57,715 nt of DNA from Candidatus Elulimicrobium sp. (lineage in GTDB: Bacteria; Omnitrophota; Gorgyraeia; Zapsychrales; Fredricksoniimonadaceae), in contig DYOU01000007.1 of assembly GCA_020720365.1 (NCBI GenBank), forward strand, positions 1 to 57,715, given 5' to 3'. Below the pieces are notes generated by a model. That model had not been told where the DNA came from and did no database searches. It was given only the letters and a program-made list of their open reading frames with translations. The position numbers and the translations under genes are program-made. Positions 18,402 through 27,521 of this stretch are shown one piece after another. Each line of letters starts with the position of its first letter. Positions within the stretch are counted from its first letter, which is position 1.

Positions 18402-18776
18402 ATGGGAAAAGTTTTAAAGAAAGGTTTTACATTGGTAGAAATTCTGATCGTATTGGTGGTTATCGGGATCATCCTTGCTGTGGTGCTTCCTAATACGTTG
18501 AGAGCTATTGAAACAGCTAACGTGCGTGATTCAGCGGCAACATTAAGGTCTATTGATACAGCCATTAATGTTTGTTATGCGCAGACGCGTGTATGGGGAT
18601 CATGTGATTCGATTGCGGAATTAACGGGTGCAGTTCCGCCTTACCTGGATGCATTGCAATCGCCTAATGATCCTTTCGGTGTACCGTATGCGCTTCAGGC
18701 GACGGTTTCCGGTGGTTGGGAATCGATTAAAATTACACATTTTCCACTTTGGCCGGCACTGGATCCACATCTTTAA
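18402..18776 (+). CDS. Type IV pilin-like major subunit
   Basis: A 124-residue prepilin. After a short charged leader (MGKVLKKG) comes FTLVEILIVLVVIGIILAVVLP, the class III/type IVa cleavage and N-methylation motif with Glu5. The small globular part has one likely disulfide pair (CYAQTRVWGSC) and no GspG-like calcium loop. The pilin has its own promoter, a perfect AGGAGG site and a strong hairpin right after its stop. This suggests much higher expression than the rest of the cluster, as expected for the main fibre subunit. Alternative: a major pseudopilin of a secretion system. Confidence 0.85.
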   Translation: MGKVLKKGFTLVEILIVLVVIGIILAVVLPNTLRAIETANVRDSAATLRSIDTAINVCYAQTRVWGSCDSIAELTGAVPPYLDALQSPNDPFGVPYALQATVSGGWESIKITHFPLWPALDPHL

Positions 18777-18797
18777 TAATGGAGTTGAACCTGTTGG

Positions 18798-18827
18798 TTC
18801 GGAGGGTGCTTGAGGGCACCCTCCGGA
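18798..18827 (+). repeat. Strong hairpin between pilin and pilM-N genes
   Basis: CGGAGGGTGC and GCACCCTCCG form a ten-pair GC-rich stem with a six-base loop, without a T-run. It is placed 24 bases after the pilin stop. It probably protects the pilin message 3' end or partly blocks read-through, giving differential expression within one transcript. Confidence 0.65.
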
Positions 18828-18866
18828 CAGCGGGAAAGATCATTAACCTACTGAAAAGAAGACGAT

Positions 18867-20366
18867 ATGGCTCAAAGTTATTTATCACTAGAGATCACAG
18901 CATTACGCCTCCGGTTCATGCTTGTAGATGGGGATCGCCGGGAGTGCAAGGTCCTTGCCTTCGGGGAAGTACCTTATGTGATGAATGTGAACGCGGCAGG
19001 TGAACTGACCCAGGCGATCCAGGGGATCATGGCAGGGGAAGGCATGAAGCCGAAACGGCTCTTCGTTAGTATGTGCGGCCATGAGAATTTTATTCGTCAG
19101 CTGGTTATCCCGAAAATGGCGGCGAAAGACCAGGATGATGTTATTAGAGGAGAGATCGAGATATTCCCCGGCTTTAGTCAGCGTTCATTTGATCATATTT
19201 ACCGGGTTTCTCCATTCTCCGATGAGAAAAATAATGCCGTCTTTGCGGCAGTTGAGTCAACGTTGTTGAGGTATGTTTTTACGGAATGTCAAAAAGTTGG
19301 CCTTCCTTTTGAACATTTGGAAGTGGCTCCGTTGAACCTTAAAGAGCTTGTTCCATTATTGCAGGCGGATAAAGATAATCAGGGGTTTCTGGTGATCGAC
19401 GATAATATCAGCTATCTGATGGTTGCGGGGGCGGGGACATACCGTCTCATCTATCAGGCAGGGATAGGGCTTGAGATGTTATATCCTGATCAGAAAGGGA
19501 TATTGAGTGAAAGGAATGTGTCAAGTTTGAGCGGAGAATTACAGCGGGCCCTTAAATCATATCTTTTTCAGAACCGTGAAGAAAAAGTTAGCAAAATATG
19601 GCTGGTTTGGAATCGTCAGAATGGCGCTGATCTGATTAAAGCGTTCTCAGGGCAGTTTGAAGCGCCTGTTGAAGCGCTCAGCCTTGATAAGCTTTCCATG
19701 TTTAAAGTAGAGGCAGCTGAACCGGCGGCGAACCCTATGCATTCCCTGTTAGCTGTGCCGCTCGTGATCTTCCTGAGCCGGATCAAGGCGCAGTTTCCGC
19801 TGGATCATTTTTGCCGGCAGTTAAATGTGAAAGAATACGCGATGCGACTCCTTCTGACAGCGCTTGTTGTAGTGGGACTGATCGGGGCTGTTATTTTATA
19901 TAAATCTTTCGAGTTCTATCAGAAGACCGTTGCGGTGACCTTGCAGACAGAGGGCCTTGAGAATGAGATCGCTGACCTGAATAATACGAATGCCGATCTG
20001 CGTCGGGAGCACGAGGAGTATTTACGTATCCGTGAAGGCTTGTTGACACAGGCGAATCTGGTCAAAACACTGAACCGTGTGTCCTGGTCGGAAGTCCTTT
20101 CCCTGGTGGCTGAAGAGATGCCCAAGAATATGAGGCTGACTTCCTTCAAGTTCAAAGAGTCAGGAGAAGTAGGGTTCATCGGTGAGTCGCTCGAGATCGA
20201 AACAGTGGCCGAGCTTATTCGCCGGGTCGATCGCTCTTCTATCCTGGAGAATGGGAAGTTCGATTTCTTAAGGGAGAAATCCATTGAAGACGAGAAGCTC
20301 TTTACTTTCGGTATCCTGGCCAATTTAAAGTCTAATGATGATGGTCTTAATAAAGGAAAGCCATGA
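18867..20366 (+). CDS. PilM-PilN fusion (GspL-like assembly protein)
   Basis: A 499-residue protein that combines two alignment-complex parts. Residues about 1-310 form an actin-like PilM domain (LSLEITALRLRFMLVDGD at the start, GFLVIDDNISYLMV as the second phosphate loop). After a single membrane segment (LLLTALVVVGLIGAVILY, about 328-345) there is a coiled coil. It ends in a periplasmic PilN-type ferredoxin-like domain (NRVSWSEVLSLVAEEMPKN). In most type IV pilus systems these are two proteins; the fusion resembles GspL of type II secretion. Its stop overlaps the pilO gene by four bases. Confidence 0.85.
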   Translation: MAQSYLSLEITALRLRFMLVDGDRRECKVLAFGEVPYVMNVNAAGELTQAIQGIMAGEGMKPKRLFVSMCGHENFIRQLVIPKMAAKDQDDVIRGEIEIFPGFSQRSFDHIYRVSPFSDEKNNAVFAAVESTLLRYVFTECQKVGLPFEHLEVAPLNLKELVPLLQADKDNQGFLVIDDNISYLMVAGAGTYRLIYQAGIGLEMLYPDQKGILSERNVSSLSGELQRALKSYLFQNREEKVSKIWLVWNRQNGADLIKAFSGQFEAPVEALSLDKLSMFKVEAAEPAANPMHSLLAVPLVIFLSRIKAQFPLDHFCRQLNVKEYAMRLLLTALVVVGLIGAVILYKSFEFYQKTVAVTLQTEGLENEIADLNNTNADLRREHEEYLRIREGLLTQANLVKTLNRVSWSEVLSLVAEEMPKNMRLTSFKFKESGEVGFIGESLEIETVAELIRRVDRSSILENGKFDFLREKSIEDEKLFTFGILANLKSNDDGLNKGKP

Positions 20367-20995
20367 ATCTGACACTTATTCGCAATAGTCTGATCGCCTT
20401 GAGCGTAGTCATCCTGCTGGTACTGTGGGCTGTTATGATCTCCCAGTATAATGACTATGATAAAGCCAGTGACGGATTTGAACAGAAGAAAGCCGATCTT
20501 AATGTCAAGAAGATCGAGATCGAGACGCTTAAGAAGGCTTTGGAGAAGTTCAAGGCTGAGAAAGAGGAGTTTTCCAAACTGCTTTTCAATGAGCGGGATG
20601 TGCCGGCATTTCTTGATCAGATCTCTCAATATGCCAAAGAGGCGGAGATCAAGATCGTTGATATGAAAACACAGCAGTTCTATGAGGTGCAGGTCAATAA
20701 AGAGGTCGCGCAGGAAGCCCGCGTAGAGCGCCGGCTGGCGAACCAGATTGAAGCCCAGAAAAAGAGCGATGCGCTCCGCAGCGCTCAGACACTTTCAGCT
20801 ATGCCGATCCAGATCAGGGTGAAGGGCAGTTACGCGTCATTTGTCGGATTCCTTGATCATCTGCAGGAATATAAACAGTTGATCAATATTGCCAATGTTG
20901 AAATCAAGGCGGGGAATGAATATCCTGTGCTGGATTGTGAGTTTGTGATCAGGATATATACCTTAAAAACAACACAAGAGTTAATACGCAAATGA
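20363..20995 (+). CDS. pilO: PilO-like inner-membrane assembly protein
   Basis: A 210-residue bitopic protein: a short cytoplasmic end, one membrane helix (SLIALSVVILLVLWAVMI), a long charged coiled coil (about 35-70), and a periplasmic domain with the PilO-type AMPIQIRVKGSYASFVGFLDHLQEYKQLINIANVEI segment. It pairs with the PilN half of the upstream protein and binds PilP. The ATG overlaps the preceding stop, and its own stop overlaps pilP, so translation is coupled throughout. Confidence 0.88.
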   Translation: MNLTLIRNSLIALSVVILLVLWAVMISQYNDYDKASDGFEQKKADLNVKKIEIETLKKALEKFKAEKEEFSKLLFNERDVPAFLDQISQYAKEAEIKIVDMKTQQFYEVQVNKEVAQEARVERRLANQIEAQKKSDALRSAQTLSAMPIQIRVKGSYASFVGFLDHLQEYKQLINIANVEIKAGNEYPVLDCEFVIRIYTLKTTQELIRK

Positions 20996-21462
20996 AAATA
21001 ATGACTTGGTTAACCATAGGGTTTGTGACACTCTCGCTGACAGGCTGTGAACAGATGCGCGACGTTCAGCGGCTGTTTAAAAAGAGTAAGGTGCCGCAGG
21101 CGGAGGCTCAAACAGCAGCTGTTATTAATCATGAGGATGAAGTGCGGCTGGCCGAGGTAGTCCTGAAGCCAAAACAGCGCAAGCTTTCGGTCAAATCAGA
21201 TCCGTTTCAGCCTTTGGCTTTGTCCGGTCTTGGCGCCGAGAACGGGCTGGGTGGTGTTGGGGCTGTTCTTTCGACGATCAAATATGTCGGGATGATGAAG
21301 ATGGGAACGGAATCCTCGGTCCTGATCCAGACAGCTAAAGGCAGTAATGTTTACAAGCTTAACGATGAAGTTGAGTATATGCGCATTAGCGAGATTAACG
21401 CTGAATTTATAACTCTCACAAAAGATGGAAAAACGTTCCAACTAAAAAGAGGTGCACCATGA
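20992..21462 (+). CDS. pilP: PilP-like lipoprotein
   Basis: A 156-residue lipoprotein with lipobox SLTGC at about residue 19. A disordered linker leads to a small beta domain (DPFQPLAL... GMMKMGTESSVLIQTAKGSNVYKLNDEVEYMRISEINAEFITLTKDGKTFQLKRG in outline), the homology-region fold of PilP/GspC. It links the PilN/PilO complex to the secretin across the periplasm. It overlaps both neighbours by four bases. Confidence 0.85.
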   Translation: MKIMTWLTIGFVTLSLTGCEQMRDVQRLFKKSKVPQAEAQTAAVINHEDEVRLAEVVLKPKQRKLSVKSDPFQPLALSGLGAENGLGGVGAVLSTIKYVGMMKMGTESSVLIQTAKGSNVYKLNDEVEYMRISEINAEFITLTKDGKTFQLKRGAP

Positions 21463-22874
21463 GATTCAAGAACTTTATTGGTATTCTTTTCGCGGCAGTT
21501 CTGGCTTTGGGATTTTATCCTCCTGGCGAGGCAAGTGCGTTGGATGATCCCATGAAGGTGGAATCAGCCACGGTTTTGTCCAGGAATCTGACGATTGACA
21601 GGGCCATGGCAGAAGCTCGGAAGGCGGACCTTGACTCCAGGACCGCTAATCAGGTGCCGTTGAAAGAGGTTATACTGAAGCCTGCCAGCCTGACGGATTC
21701 CGAGATCATTGAAAGTCTGATGAGCTCGGATATGCAGAAGGCCAAGGTCGACTTTGAATTCGCAAAAATGACCTTGAATGATGTGTTTATGACGGTTGGA
21801 AAAGTCAGTAATCTGAATATCATGCTGGACCCGGACATTAAGGCTCTGGTCGCGGATATTCATTTAAAACAGGTCTCTTTAAAAGAAGCGATGCTTTTGA
21901 TCGGGAATGCGCACAGTTTGGCTTTTCGCCGCATTGAAGGGTCTATTTATGTAACGACGAAAGAAAAGATCAAGCAGCAGTCCACGTTTTCCCAGGTGAT
22001 CAAACTGCGGAATGTGAAGGCGGCTCAAGCGAAGTTAATGATAACTGATATTATCAAAACAGTAAACGTGAGCGAAGATATCAATAGCGTGATCGTCGTT
22101 GGCCAGCCGGATGAGATCGCCAGGGTTGAAAGTGTAATAAAAGAGATTGACTGTCCTCAGCCGCAGGTTATTCTGGAAGCAAAGATCATTGAAGTAAACA
22201 AGGATGCGCTGAAAGATTTTGGTATTGACTGGTCGAGTCAGGTTACGGTTAATTATCAGGAGACAGGTCGTCCGATAACGATAGCGGATCAGGCCGTATC
22301 CGGTGCGGAGGATGTTCTTCAGATCGGGTCTTTTGTTCGTTCACCTTTGTCATTTGCGTCTGCAATCAAGATGCTGGAAACACAGAATAAGGCGAAAGTT
22401 CTTTCGAATCCGCGGGTATCGACAATGAATGACAAGGAAGCCGAGATATTTGTCGGCGACCGTATCCCGTATACAGTTACCACGATCTCGGGTGGTGTGG
22501 CTACAACAGACGTGCGTTTTGAAGAGCCTGGTATCCGCCTGAAGATCACTCCTTCGTTCATCGATGGAGAGTTTGTGGTGATCAAGGTTGAGCCTGAGGT
22601 CAGCTTTATATTCAGCTGGCGCGGCCCGGATAATCAGTATCCCTGGATCAAGAAACGCCAGGCTACCGCGTTTGTTCGTGTGCGGAATAATGAACCCTTC
22701 GTTCTTGGCGGATTGTTGAATGAGGAAGACAAGAAGAACCTGTTCAAGGTGCCGGTACTTGGGAACATTCCGCTGCTGGGGAATTTGTTCACCCATGAGT
22801 CGCATACAGTAACGAATACAGAACTGATCATTACGATTACGCCGACGGTTGTTCAGGATAGCGCCGGCAAGTAG
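21459..22874 (+). CDS. pilQ: Secretin PilQ/GspD, compact form
   Basis: The outer-membrane gate for the pilus. A signal peptide (to about residue 27, EASA) is followed by an STN-like N0 domain (about 100-170, FEFAKMTLNDVFMTVGKVSNLNIMLDPDI). One N1-type domain with VVGQPDEIARVESVIKEID comes next, then the secretin core. The core has VLSNPRVSTMNDKEAEIFVGDRIPY and VPVLGNIPLLGNLF before the C-terminal beta strands. At 471 residues it is short compared with most PilQ proteins: there is no AMIN domain and only a single N1-type repeat. The gene is the last of the coupled pilMN-O-P-Q run. Confidence 0.93.
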   Translation: MRFKNFIGILFAAVLALGFYPPGEASALDDPMKVESATVLSRNLTIDRAMAEARKADLDSRTANQVPLKEVILKPASLTDSEIIESLMSSDMQKAKVDFEFAKMTLNDVFMTVGKVSNLNIMLDPDIKALVADIHLKQVSLKEAMLLIGNAHSLAFRRIEGSIYVTTKEKIKQQSTFSQVIKLRNVKAAQAKLMITDIIKTVNVSEDINSVIVVGQPDEIARVESVIKEIDCPQPQVILEAKIIEVNKDALKDFGIDWSSQVTVNYQETGRPITIADQAVSGAEDVLQIGSFVRSPLSFASAIKMLETQNKAKVLSNPRVSTMNDKEAEIFVGDRIPYTVTTISGGVATTDVRFEEPGIRLKITPSFIDGEFVVIKVEPEVSFIFSWRGPDNQYPWIKKRQATAFVRVRNNEPFVLGGLLNEEDKKNLFKVPVLGNIPLLGNLFTHESHTVTNTELIITITPTVVQDSAGK

Positions 22875-22893
22875 GAGAAGAGCTAATTCGTAC

Positions 22894-22940
22894 GGCAGAC
22901 AGGGGAGGATCCCGCTATTTTGATCTGCCCCTGATCTGCA
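22894..22940 (+). repeat. Imperfect hairpin between pilQ and the large pilin-like gene
   Basis: GGCAGACAGGGG and CCCCTGATCTGC pair with one bulged base, enclosing a further GGATC/GATC match. There is no T-run. It precedes the AGAGGAG ribosome binding site of the next gene and may tune read-through or translation. Confidence 0.45.
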
Positions 22941-22955
22941 TTGAGAGGAGAGAGT

Positions 22956-25091
22956 ATGATAAACAGACTTAAGCGTCAGGGCGGGTTTACATTGATCGAG
23001 CTGATGGTCAGTTCAGTCATCGTTACTATTTTAGGTATGACATCGTGGTATGCCGCGAATACCCTGATCGTGGCGAATGATATTGTTCATAACAGTATCA
23101 CGGCTGTTAATCTTCAGCGCAAGAGCCAGGAAGAAATTCGCCGGGTGATCCGTTCGGGGAATAATTATGATATTTTAGGGACTTTGGGCATATGTGATTT
23201 TTCCGCAGTCAATATCTGCGGCTTTGAGGGGGATCTCTCAACTTCTTTCCCTGGGTTTTCCCGTACAATGACAGTTACGAATGAAGCCGGTAGTTCGGAG
23301 TTTAAACGTGTAGTGGTGACGGTGACCTGGAATGAGCTTGGGAAAATAAGGATCTCTAATACGGTAGAGTTGTTATCACGCCCGCCGCAGCCTATGCCGG
23401 GGAATTTGATCGGAAAAGTCACGGATAGTACAACGGGCAATAATCTGGGAAGTGTGGATATCACGGCTTCTTTGGTTTCAGCGCCCGGAACGTTACAGGT
23501 AGTGTCAACATTGCAGGATATTTTAGGTAAGCTGGCGAATTATACGTTTGCGAATGCGGCGGGACAGTCTCAGATGACTACAGGTAACTGGAATATTTCG
23601 GCGAAACGTAATGGGTATCAGAATTATGTTGGCCCGGCGCCGGTAGTGATCAGCGCTAATATAGAGACTCAATTTGACTTTGCCATGATCCCTGTGCCTG
23701 ACAATGCGACGATCACGGTTACTTGGCCATCTGGCGTTGGTCTGCCATATACGCCTAAAGGAACGGTTGCTCTTTACAAGAAGGGCTCTCTTCAGACGCA
23801 ATCGAACGCTAATTTTACAGGAAGCCATATTTTCACGGTTCAGTTTATAGATACCAATCCGCAGTGCTTTACTGTCGCAACAAATACGGACATCTGGAAA
23901 AACGGTTTTGTCGGAAACTTTACATGTTCTTCACCGCCGATGACCCAGGATTCGCGCGGCTGGTCCTCTGCTGTTGTTCGGGCGGATAATAGTCTGGTAT
24001 GCGGGAATCCCTGGGTTGGGAATGCGACTTCAGACAGGATCTGTGTTAATCCGGGAGATGCGATCACGGTGGCTCTTCCGGTGGTTCCGGTCGCGACAAC
24101 CAATCTGACGGGAGAGGTCAAGGATTCAAATAATCTTGCGATCGCGGGGGCCAGTCTGGTTATTCGCTGGCATGATAACGGGGAGTATCCGTGGACAGGG
24201 AAAGCCTTAGCGGTGACAACGGATTCGGCGGGGAAGTATGCCGCAACAGTTCCTGCGGAGCAGAACTTTTTTAATGATGCAAATGGTTTTTATATCAGAA
24301 CATACGCCAGTGCCTCTGTTCCGATGTTACAGTGTTGTAATATAAGCGGGACGGTGCAAGCTTCACCAGGTATGATTCGTGTTGGCCCTTTGACCGCGGG
24401 AGTGAATAAGGTACAGGATTATGTGATTGATACAACGCCTCAAACGCAAACATGTGGAGGGGCGAACGGGCTGGTGATAGACGGCAGTACTCTGAGCGGG
24501 CTGTCTGGCGCAAAAGTTGGGCTGTCAGGGTCGAAGGATACAGATGCGATCGGTAATTATCAATTCCAGTGCCCTGATTTAACTTTGATGAGTGTTCCGG
24601 CAAAGGCGTATTATCTGAATACGACCAAGGCAAATTATTATGATTTCACGACGAAAGGCAATAATTATTATACTCAGGTCGGTACGGGGAAAGTGATCGT
24701 TAATAAGGATGTTGGCAACATTATGCCTAATGTCGAGCTATGGCCAAAAGGTGTTGGGACACTGAATGTGAATGTTGTGGGGCCAGGTGGTTCTTCTCAG
24801 ATTCAGGGCGCAACGGTCAGCCTGGTTGGAACAGCTTCGCCAGCTCCGGTATTGAGTGCCCCAGCGCCGATAGTGACAGGTGCCAATGGCCTGGCGGTAT
24901 TCAATGCTCTTCTGGAAACATGGCCGCCGCCGTCTGTCGTGGGGAATGTGAAATATCAACAGACCGTGAGTGATTATACGATCACAGTGAACCATCCGTC
25001 GTATGAGACTGCGGTTGTCGGGAATGTGAAGCTTGATCGGAATCAAACACTCACACAAACGATCAACTTGATCTTGAAAGCTGGTATGTGA
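22956..25091 (+). CDS. Giant prepilin-like protein with carboxypeptidase-regulatory-like domains
   Basis: A 711-residue protein with a standard prepilin start (GGFTLIELMVSSVIVTILGMTSWYAANTLI) and a very large exported part. Its first 150 residues look like a minor pilin. The rest is a chain of beta-sandwich modules of carboxypeptidase-D regulatory/Ig type; segments such as LIGKVTDSTTGNNLGSVDITA, LTGEVKDSNNLAIAGASLVIRW and TLNVNVVGPGGSSQIQGATVSLVG recur. Several cysteines, including an adjacent pair (MLQCCN), suggest disulfides. It is probably a tip adhesin or minor pilin carried by the pilus. The ATG at 22956 follows AGAGGAG; the ORF track begins five codons earlier. Confidence 0.75.
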   Translation: MINRLKRQGGFTLIELMVSSVIVTILGMTSWYAANTLIVANDIVHNSITAVNLQRKSQEEIRRVIRSGNNYDILGTLGICDFSAVNICGFEGDLSTSFPGFSRTMTVTNEAGSSEFKRVVVTVTWNELGKIRISNTVELLSRPPQPMPGNLIGKVTDSTTGNNLGSVDITASLVSAPGTLQVVSTLQDILGKLANYTFANAAGQSQMTTGNWNISAKRNGYQNYVGPAPVVISANIETQFDFAMIPVPDNATITVTWPSGVGLPYTPKGTVALYKKGSLQTQSNANFTGSHIFTVQFIDTNPQCFTVATNTDIWKNGFVGNFTCSSPPMTQDSRGWSSAVVRADNSLVCGNPWVGNATSDRICVNPGDAITVALPVVPVATTNLTGEVKDSNNLAIAGASLVIRWHDNGEYPWTGKALAVTTDSAGKYAATVPAEQNFFNDANGFYIRTYASASVPMLQCCNISGTVQASPGMIRVGPLTAGVNKVQDYVIDTTPQTQTCGGANGLVIDGSTLSGLSGAKVGLSGSKDTDAIGNYQFQCPDLTLMSVPAKAYYLNTTKANYYDFTTKGNNYYTQVGTGKVIVNKDVGNIMPNVELWPKGVGTLNVNVVGPGGSSQIQGATVSLVGTASPAPVLSAPAPIVTGANGLAVFNALLETWPPPSVVGNVKYQQTVSDYTITVNHPSYETAVVGNVKLDRNQTLTQTINLILKAGM

Positions 25092-25555
25092 TGAGACGAC
25101 CGGCCTCTGGTTTTACGTTGGTGGAGTTGTTGACCGTGGTAGTGATCCTCGGGATACTGATCTCGTTCTTTTATACGACATTCTTTTCCAGTTGGGCAGA
25201 GATGGATAATTACGCGACACGCTCAAACCTGTGGCAGGATATGAACAGGGTGATGGATAAGGTGACCGTGCAGGCGCGTCAAGCCAAGGGTATTACTGTC
25301 GCGTCAGATGGCAGGTCAGTGGTGCTCGTTGATTCGTTTGGTTCTAATTTTGCTACATTTGCTTTCAATGTGGCAGGAGAGCTGACTCTGACACAGCCAG
25401 GTTCAGTGGAACTTCTGACAGATCGGGTTGATGTGGGTTTGTCATCGTTCAGCAAGAATAGTGAAGCTTTAGTGGTAAAAATGGTTTTGGCGGATATGCT
25501 AGCTATGAGGAGGGTTCAAATTGAGACAACAACAGAAGTATTCCCTCGGAATTAA
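25091..25555 (+). CDS. Minor (pseudo)pilin
   Basis: A 154-residue prepilin: a short leader, SGFTLVELLTVVVILGILISFFYTTFF, then a small globular domain with SNLWQDMNRVMDKVTVQARQAKGITVASDGRSVVLV. This part resembles GspJ/PilW-type minor subunits. The ATG at 25091 overlaps the previous stop (GTGATG), so it is translationally coupled to the giant pilin gene. It overlaps the next gene by 35 bases. Minor pilins of this type prime pilus assembly. Confidence 0.8.
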   Translation: MRRPASGFTLVELLTVVVILGILISFFYTTFFSSWAEMDNYATRSNLWQDMNRVMDKVTVQARQAKGITVASDGRSVVLVDSFGSNFATFAFNVAGELTLTQPGSVELLTDRVDVGLSSFSKNSEALVVKMVLADMLAMRRVQIETTTEVFPRN

Positions 25556-26744
25556 TAACAAGGGCGTTACCTTGCTGGCCAGTGTTGTAATGACGGTCTT
25601 CCTGGGCCTTATGATCGGAGTTGCTTTCCGTGGCATGAATATGGAAATGCAGGAAGGTGCCTCGAGAGAGGTTTCTCAGGAGTCGTTTAATAATGCCGAA
25701 GCCGGACTGGAATATGCGATCTTTATGCTCCGGCAGGATGAAACCTGGAGTCCTGCAGCGCCATTATCCGTTCAGGTTCTTATTGACCCGTTAGCTCCGG
25801 TCGTCCCTGCGAACATTCAGGGGACCTATACCGTCAGTGTTGCGCCTGCGCTGCCATTTAATGGTTGGCCTTCGGTGTGGGTAACCTCTCAAGGAGTTGA
25901 TCGTGATGGAAAAAATCCCAGGACTATTCTTGCCCAGGTGATCGTTCAAAGCCCTGCAAAGTTTCTGGTGTCGTCTTTGGGTGATATCACAATTCGCAGT
26001 GGTGCTAATTATGGCGGAGACTTTTTGGCGCGTGACATTGATTTTCAGGTTGATACATCCCTGGCTTTAGGTTCTTCTCAGCGTAATATCAATATTATCG
26101 GAAAAGTTTCCTATATGCGCAATTTGTTAAGTAATGTGAATCTGATGAATCCGGCATTGGGTGTTTCGATCACGGGCGGTACGCAGTCATCCCCCGGAGT
26201 TACATTTACAGGGATCGATAAAACGTATTATAAATTACTTGCGCAAACGCAAGGCAGTTACCACGGTGCCAGTAAGACCATATCCGGAAGTCTGGATTGT
26301 ACAACTCTGGGGGCAGTGAATGGAGTGGTCTTTGTAGAGGGTGATCTGCATATTTCAGGAACTTTTGCAGAGAGCCTGACGTTTATTGCAACGGGCGATA
26401 TTTATATAGATGATGATCTTCAGAGGGATGCAACAGTGATCCCTGCACCCCAGGTCGGGCTTTTGGCGGTTAATAATGTGATTATTCCCAGTACAGCTCC
26501 AGCGACCCTTGATCTGGAAGCGTTTGTTCTGGCAGATGGAGGGATTTTTACGGCTGACAAGACGGTAGCCAAGGGAACATTGAATTTTACCGGAGCGATC
26601 GCTGTGCGCGGACGCGTAGGGGGATCAGCGATTGACCTGAACGCTTTTGCGACGCGTAATTACAACTATAATGCGGCGTTCGTTAATAATACGATACCCT
26701 TTCTCTCCTCTATGGCCAATGTTGTTGGCTGGAGCGAGATTTGA
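25521..26744 (+). CDS. PilX/GspK-like pilus assembly protein
   Basis: A 407-residue exported protein with an N-terminal membrane helix (KGVTLLASVVMTVFLGLMIGVAF) and the PilX/GspK-like AEAGLEYAIFMLR stretch that follows it. A beta-rich domain with VFVEGDLHISGTF-like repeats (polymer-forming/bactofilin-like in style) makes up the rest. A TTG start at 25521 is supported by AGGAGGG six bases upstream, inside the preceding gene, giving a 35-base overlap in another frame. It likely forms the tip complex with the two preceding pilin-like proteins. Confidence 0.7.
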   Translation: MRQQQKYSLGINNKGVTLLASVVMTVFLGLMIGVAFRGMNMEMQEGASREVSQESFNNAEAGLEYAIFMLRQDETWSPAAPLSVQVLIDPLAPVVPANIQGTYTVSVAPALPFNGWPSVWVTSQGVDRDGKNPRTILAQVIVQSPAKFLVSSLGDITIRSGANYGGDFLARDIDFQVDTSLALGSSQRNINIIGKVSYMRNLLSNVNLMNPALGVSITGGTQSSPGVTFTGIDKTYYKLLAQTQGSYHGASKTISGSLDCTTLGAVNGVVFVEGDLHISGTFAESLTFIATGDIYIDDDLQRDATVIPAPQVGLLAVNNVIIPSTAPATLDLEAFVLADGGIFTADKTVAKGTLNFTGAIAVRGRVGGSAIDLNAFATRNYNYNAAFVNNTIPFLSSMANVVGWSEI

Positions 26745-26779
26745 TCGAGAATGAATGAACACATGACGTACTGTTTTTC

Positions 26780-27388
26780 ATGAATCATCCTGCCTTTACA
26801 CAATTAAGACGTCAGATCGATCAGGCGATTACTTTTCATGACCTTGATCATGCCAGGTGTTTGGCAGCAGAAGGCATAACCCTGGCCCAGGGGTTGCAAT
26901 GTCCATCGGAAGTTCTTTATTTTCAGGCACAGCAGGCGATCACTTTTGAGCGTTTTACAGAGGCCATAGATTTGTTAAGTCAGGCCCTTGTGTTGAATCC
27001 ATCAGATGGGGCGGCGTATAACGATATTGCTTTATGTATGGTTGATACAGGCCATATTGAAGGAGTCATGGAATATTTTGATCAGGGGATCGCTGTTGAG
27101 CCCGATTATGCAACTATTCATCATAATAAGGGTTGGTTTCTTAATAAGCTCGGACGGCCGACAGAGGCGATCATTTGTTTTGAGCAGGCGCTAGCATATG
27201 AACCTCAGCGTGTGGTGACGTGGGAGAATATGGGGGATGCTTATGAGGAACAAGGATATATTCAGGAGGCTTTAGCGGCGTACCGGTATGCCTTATTTTT
27301 TTTAGGGGATAGAGATCGAGAGATCGGGGCTCAACTGTGGGGAGAGATCAAAAGATTGGAATTAATGAAACTTCCGACACTATTTTAG
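26780..27388 (+). CDS. Tetratricopeptide-repeat protein
   Basis: A 202-residue soluble protein made of about four TPR units (around 45-170). Typical consensus positions are seen, such as AIDLLSQALVLNPSDGAAYNDIALC and AIICFEQALAYEPQRVVTWENMGDAYEEQG. There is no signal peptide or membrane segment. It follows the pilus genes by 35 bases and could be a cytoplasmic adaptor of the system (PilF-like in fold, though PilF is a lipoprotein). That link is inference from position. Confidence 0.75.
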   Translation: MNHPAFTQLRRQIDQAITFHDLDHARCLAAEGITLAQGLQCPSEVLYFQAQQAITFERFTEAIDLLSQALVLNPSDGAAYNDIALCMVDTGHIEGVMEYFDQGIAVEPDYATIHHNKGWFLNKLGRPTEAIICFEQALAYEPQRVVTWENMGDAYEEQGYIQEALAAYRYALFFLGDRDREIGAQLWGEIKRLELMKLPTLF

Positions 27389-27521
27389 TGTCTAAGTCTT
27401 TGAGGGCTTGAGGATCACTGAAACAGGGGCGTGCCCCGTTAAAAGGATAAAAGGCAGGATAAATCAATAAGGATGGTGGTATGGTGGTATGCGGGTAGGC
27501 TAGATTGTTGTATTAGCAGGG

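Noticed and set aside
19919-20629. 236-codon ORF on the - strand across pilMN and pilO
   Set aside because: Antisense shadow of two well-supported overlapping genes, with Ser/Arg-rich noise-like composition.
27389-27480. Possible second c-di-GMP or other riboswitch before the small secreted protein gene
   Set aside because: Only a short GGGGC/GCCCC hairpin is present; the conserved aptamer core sequences are missing.
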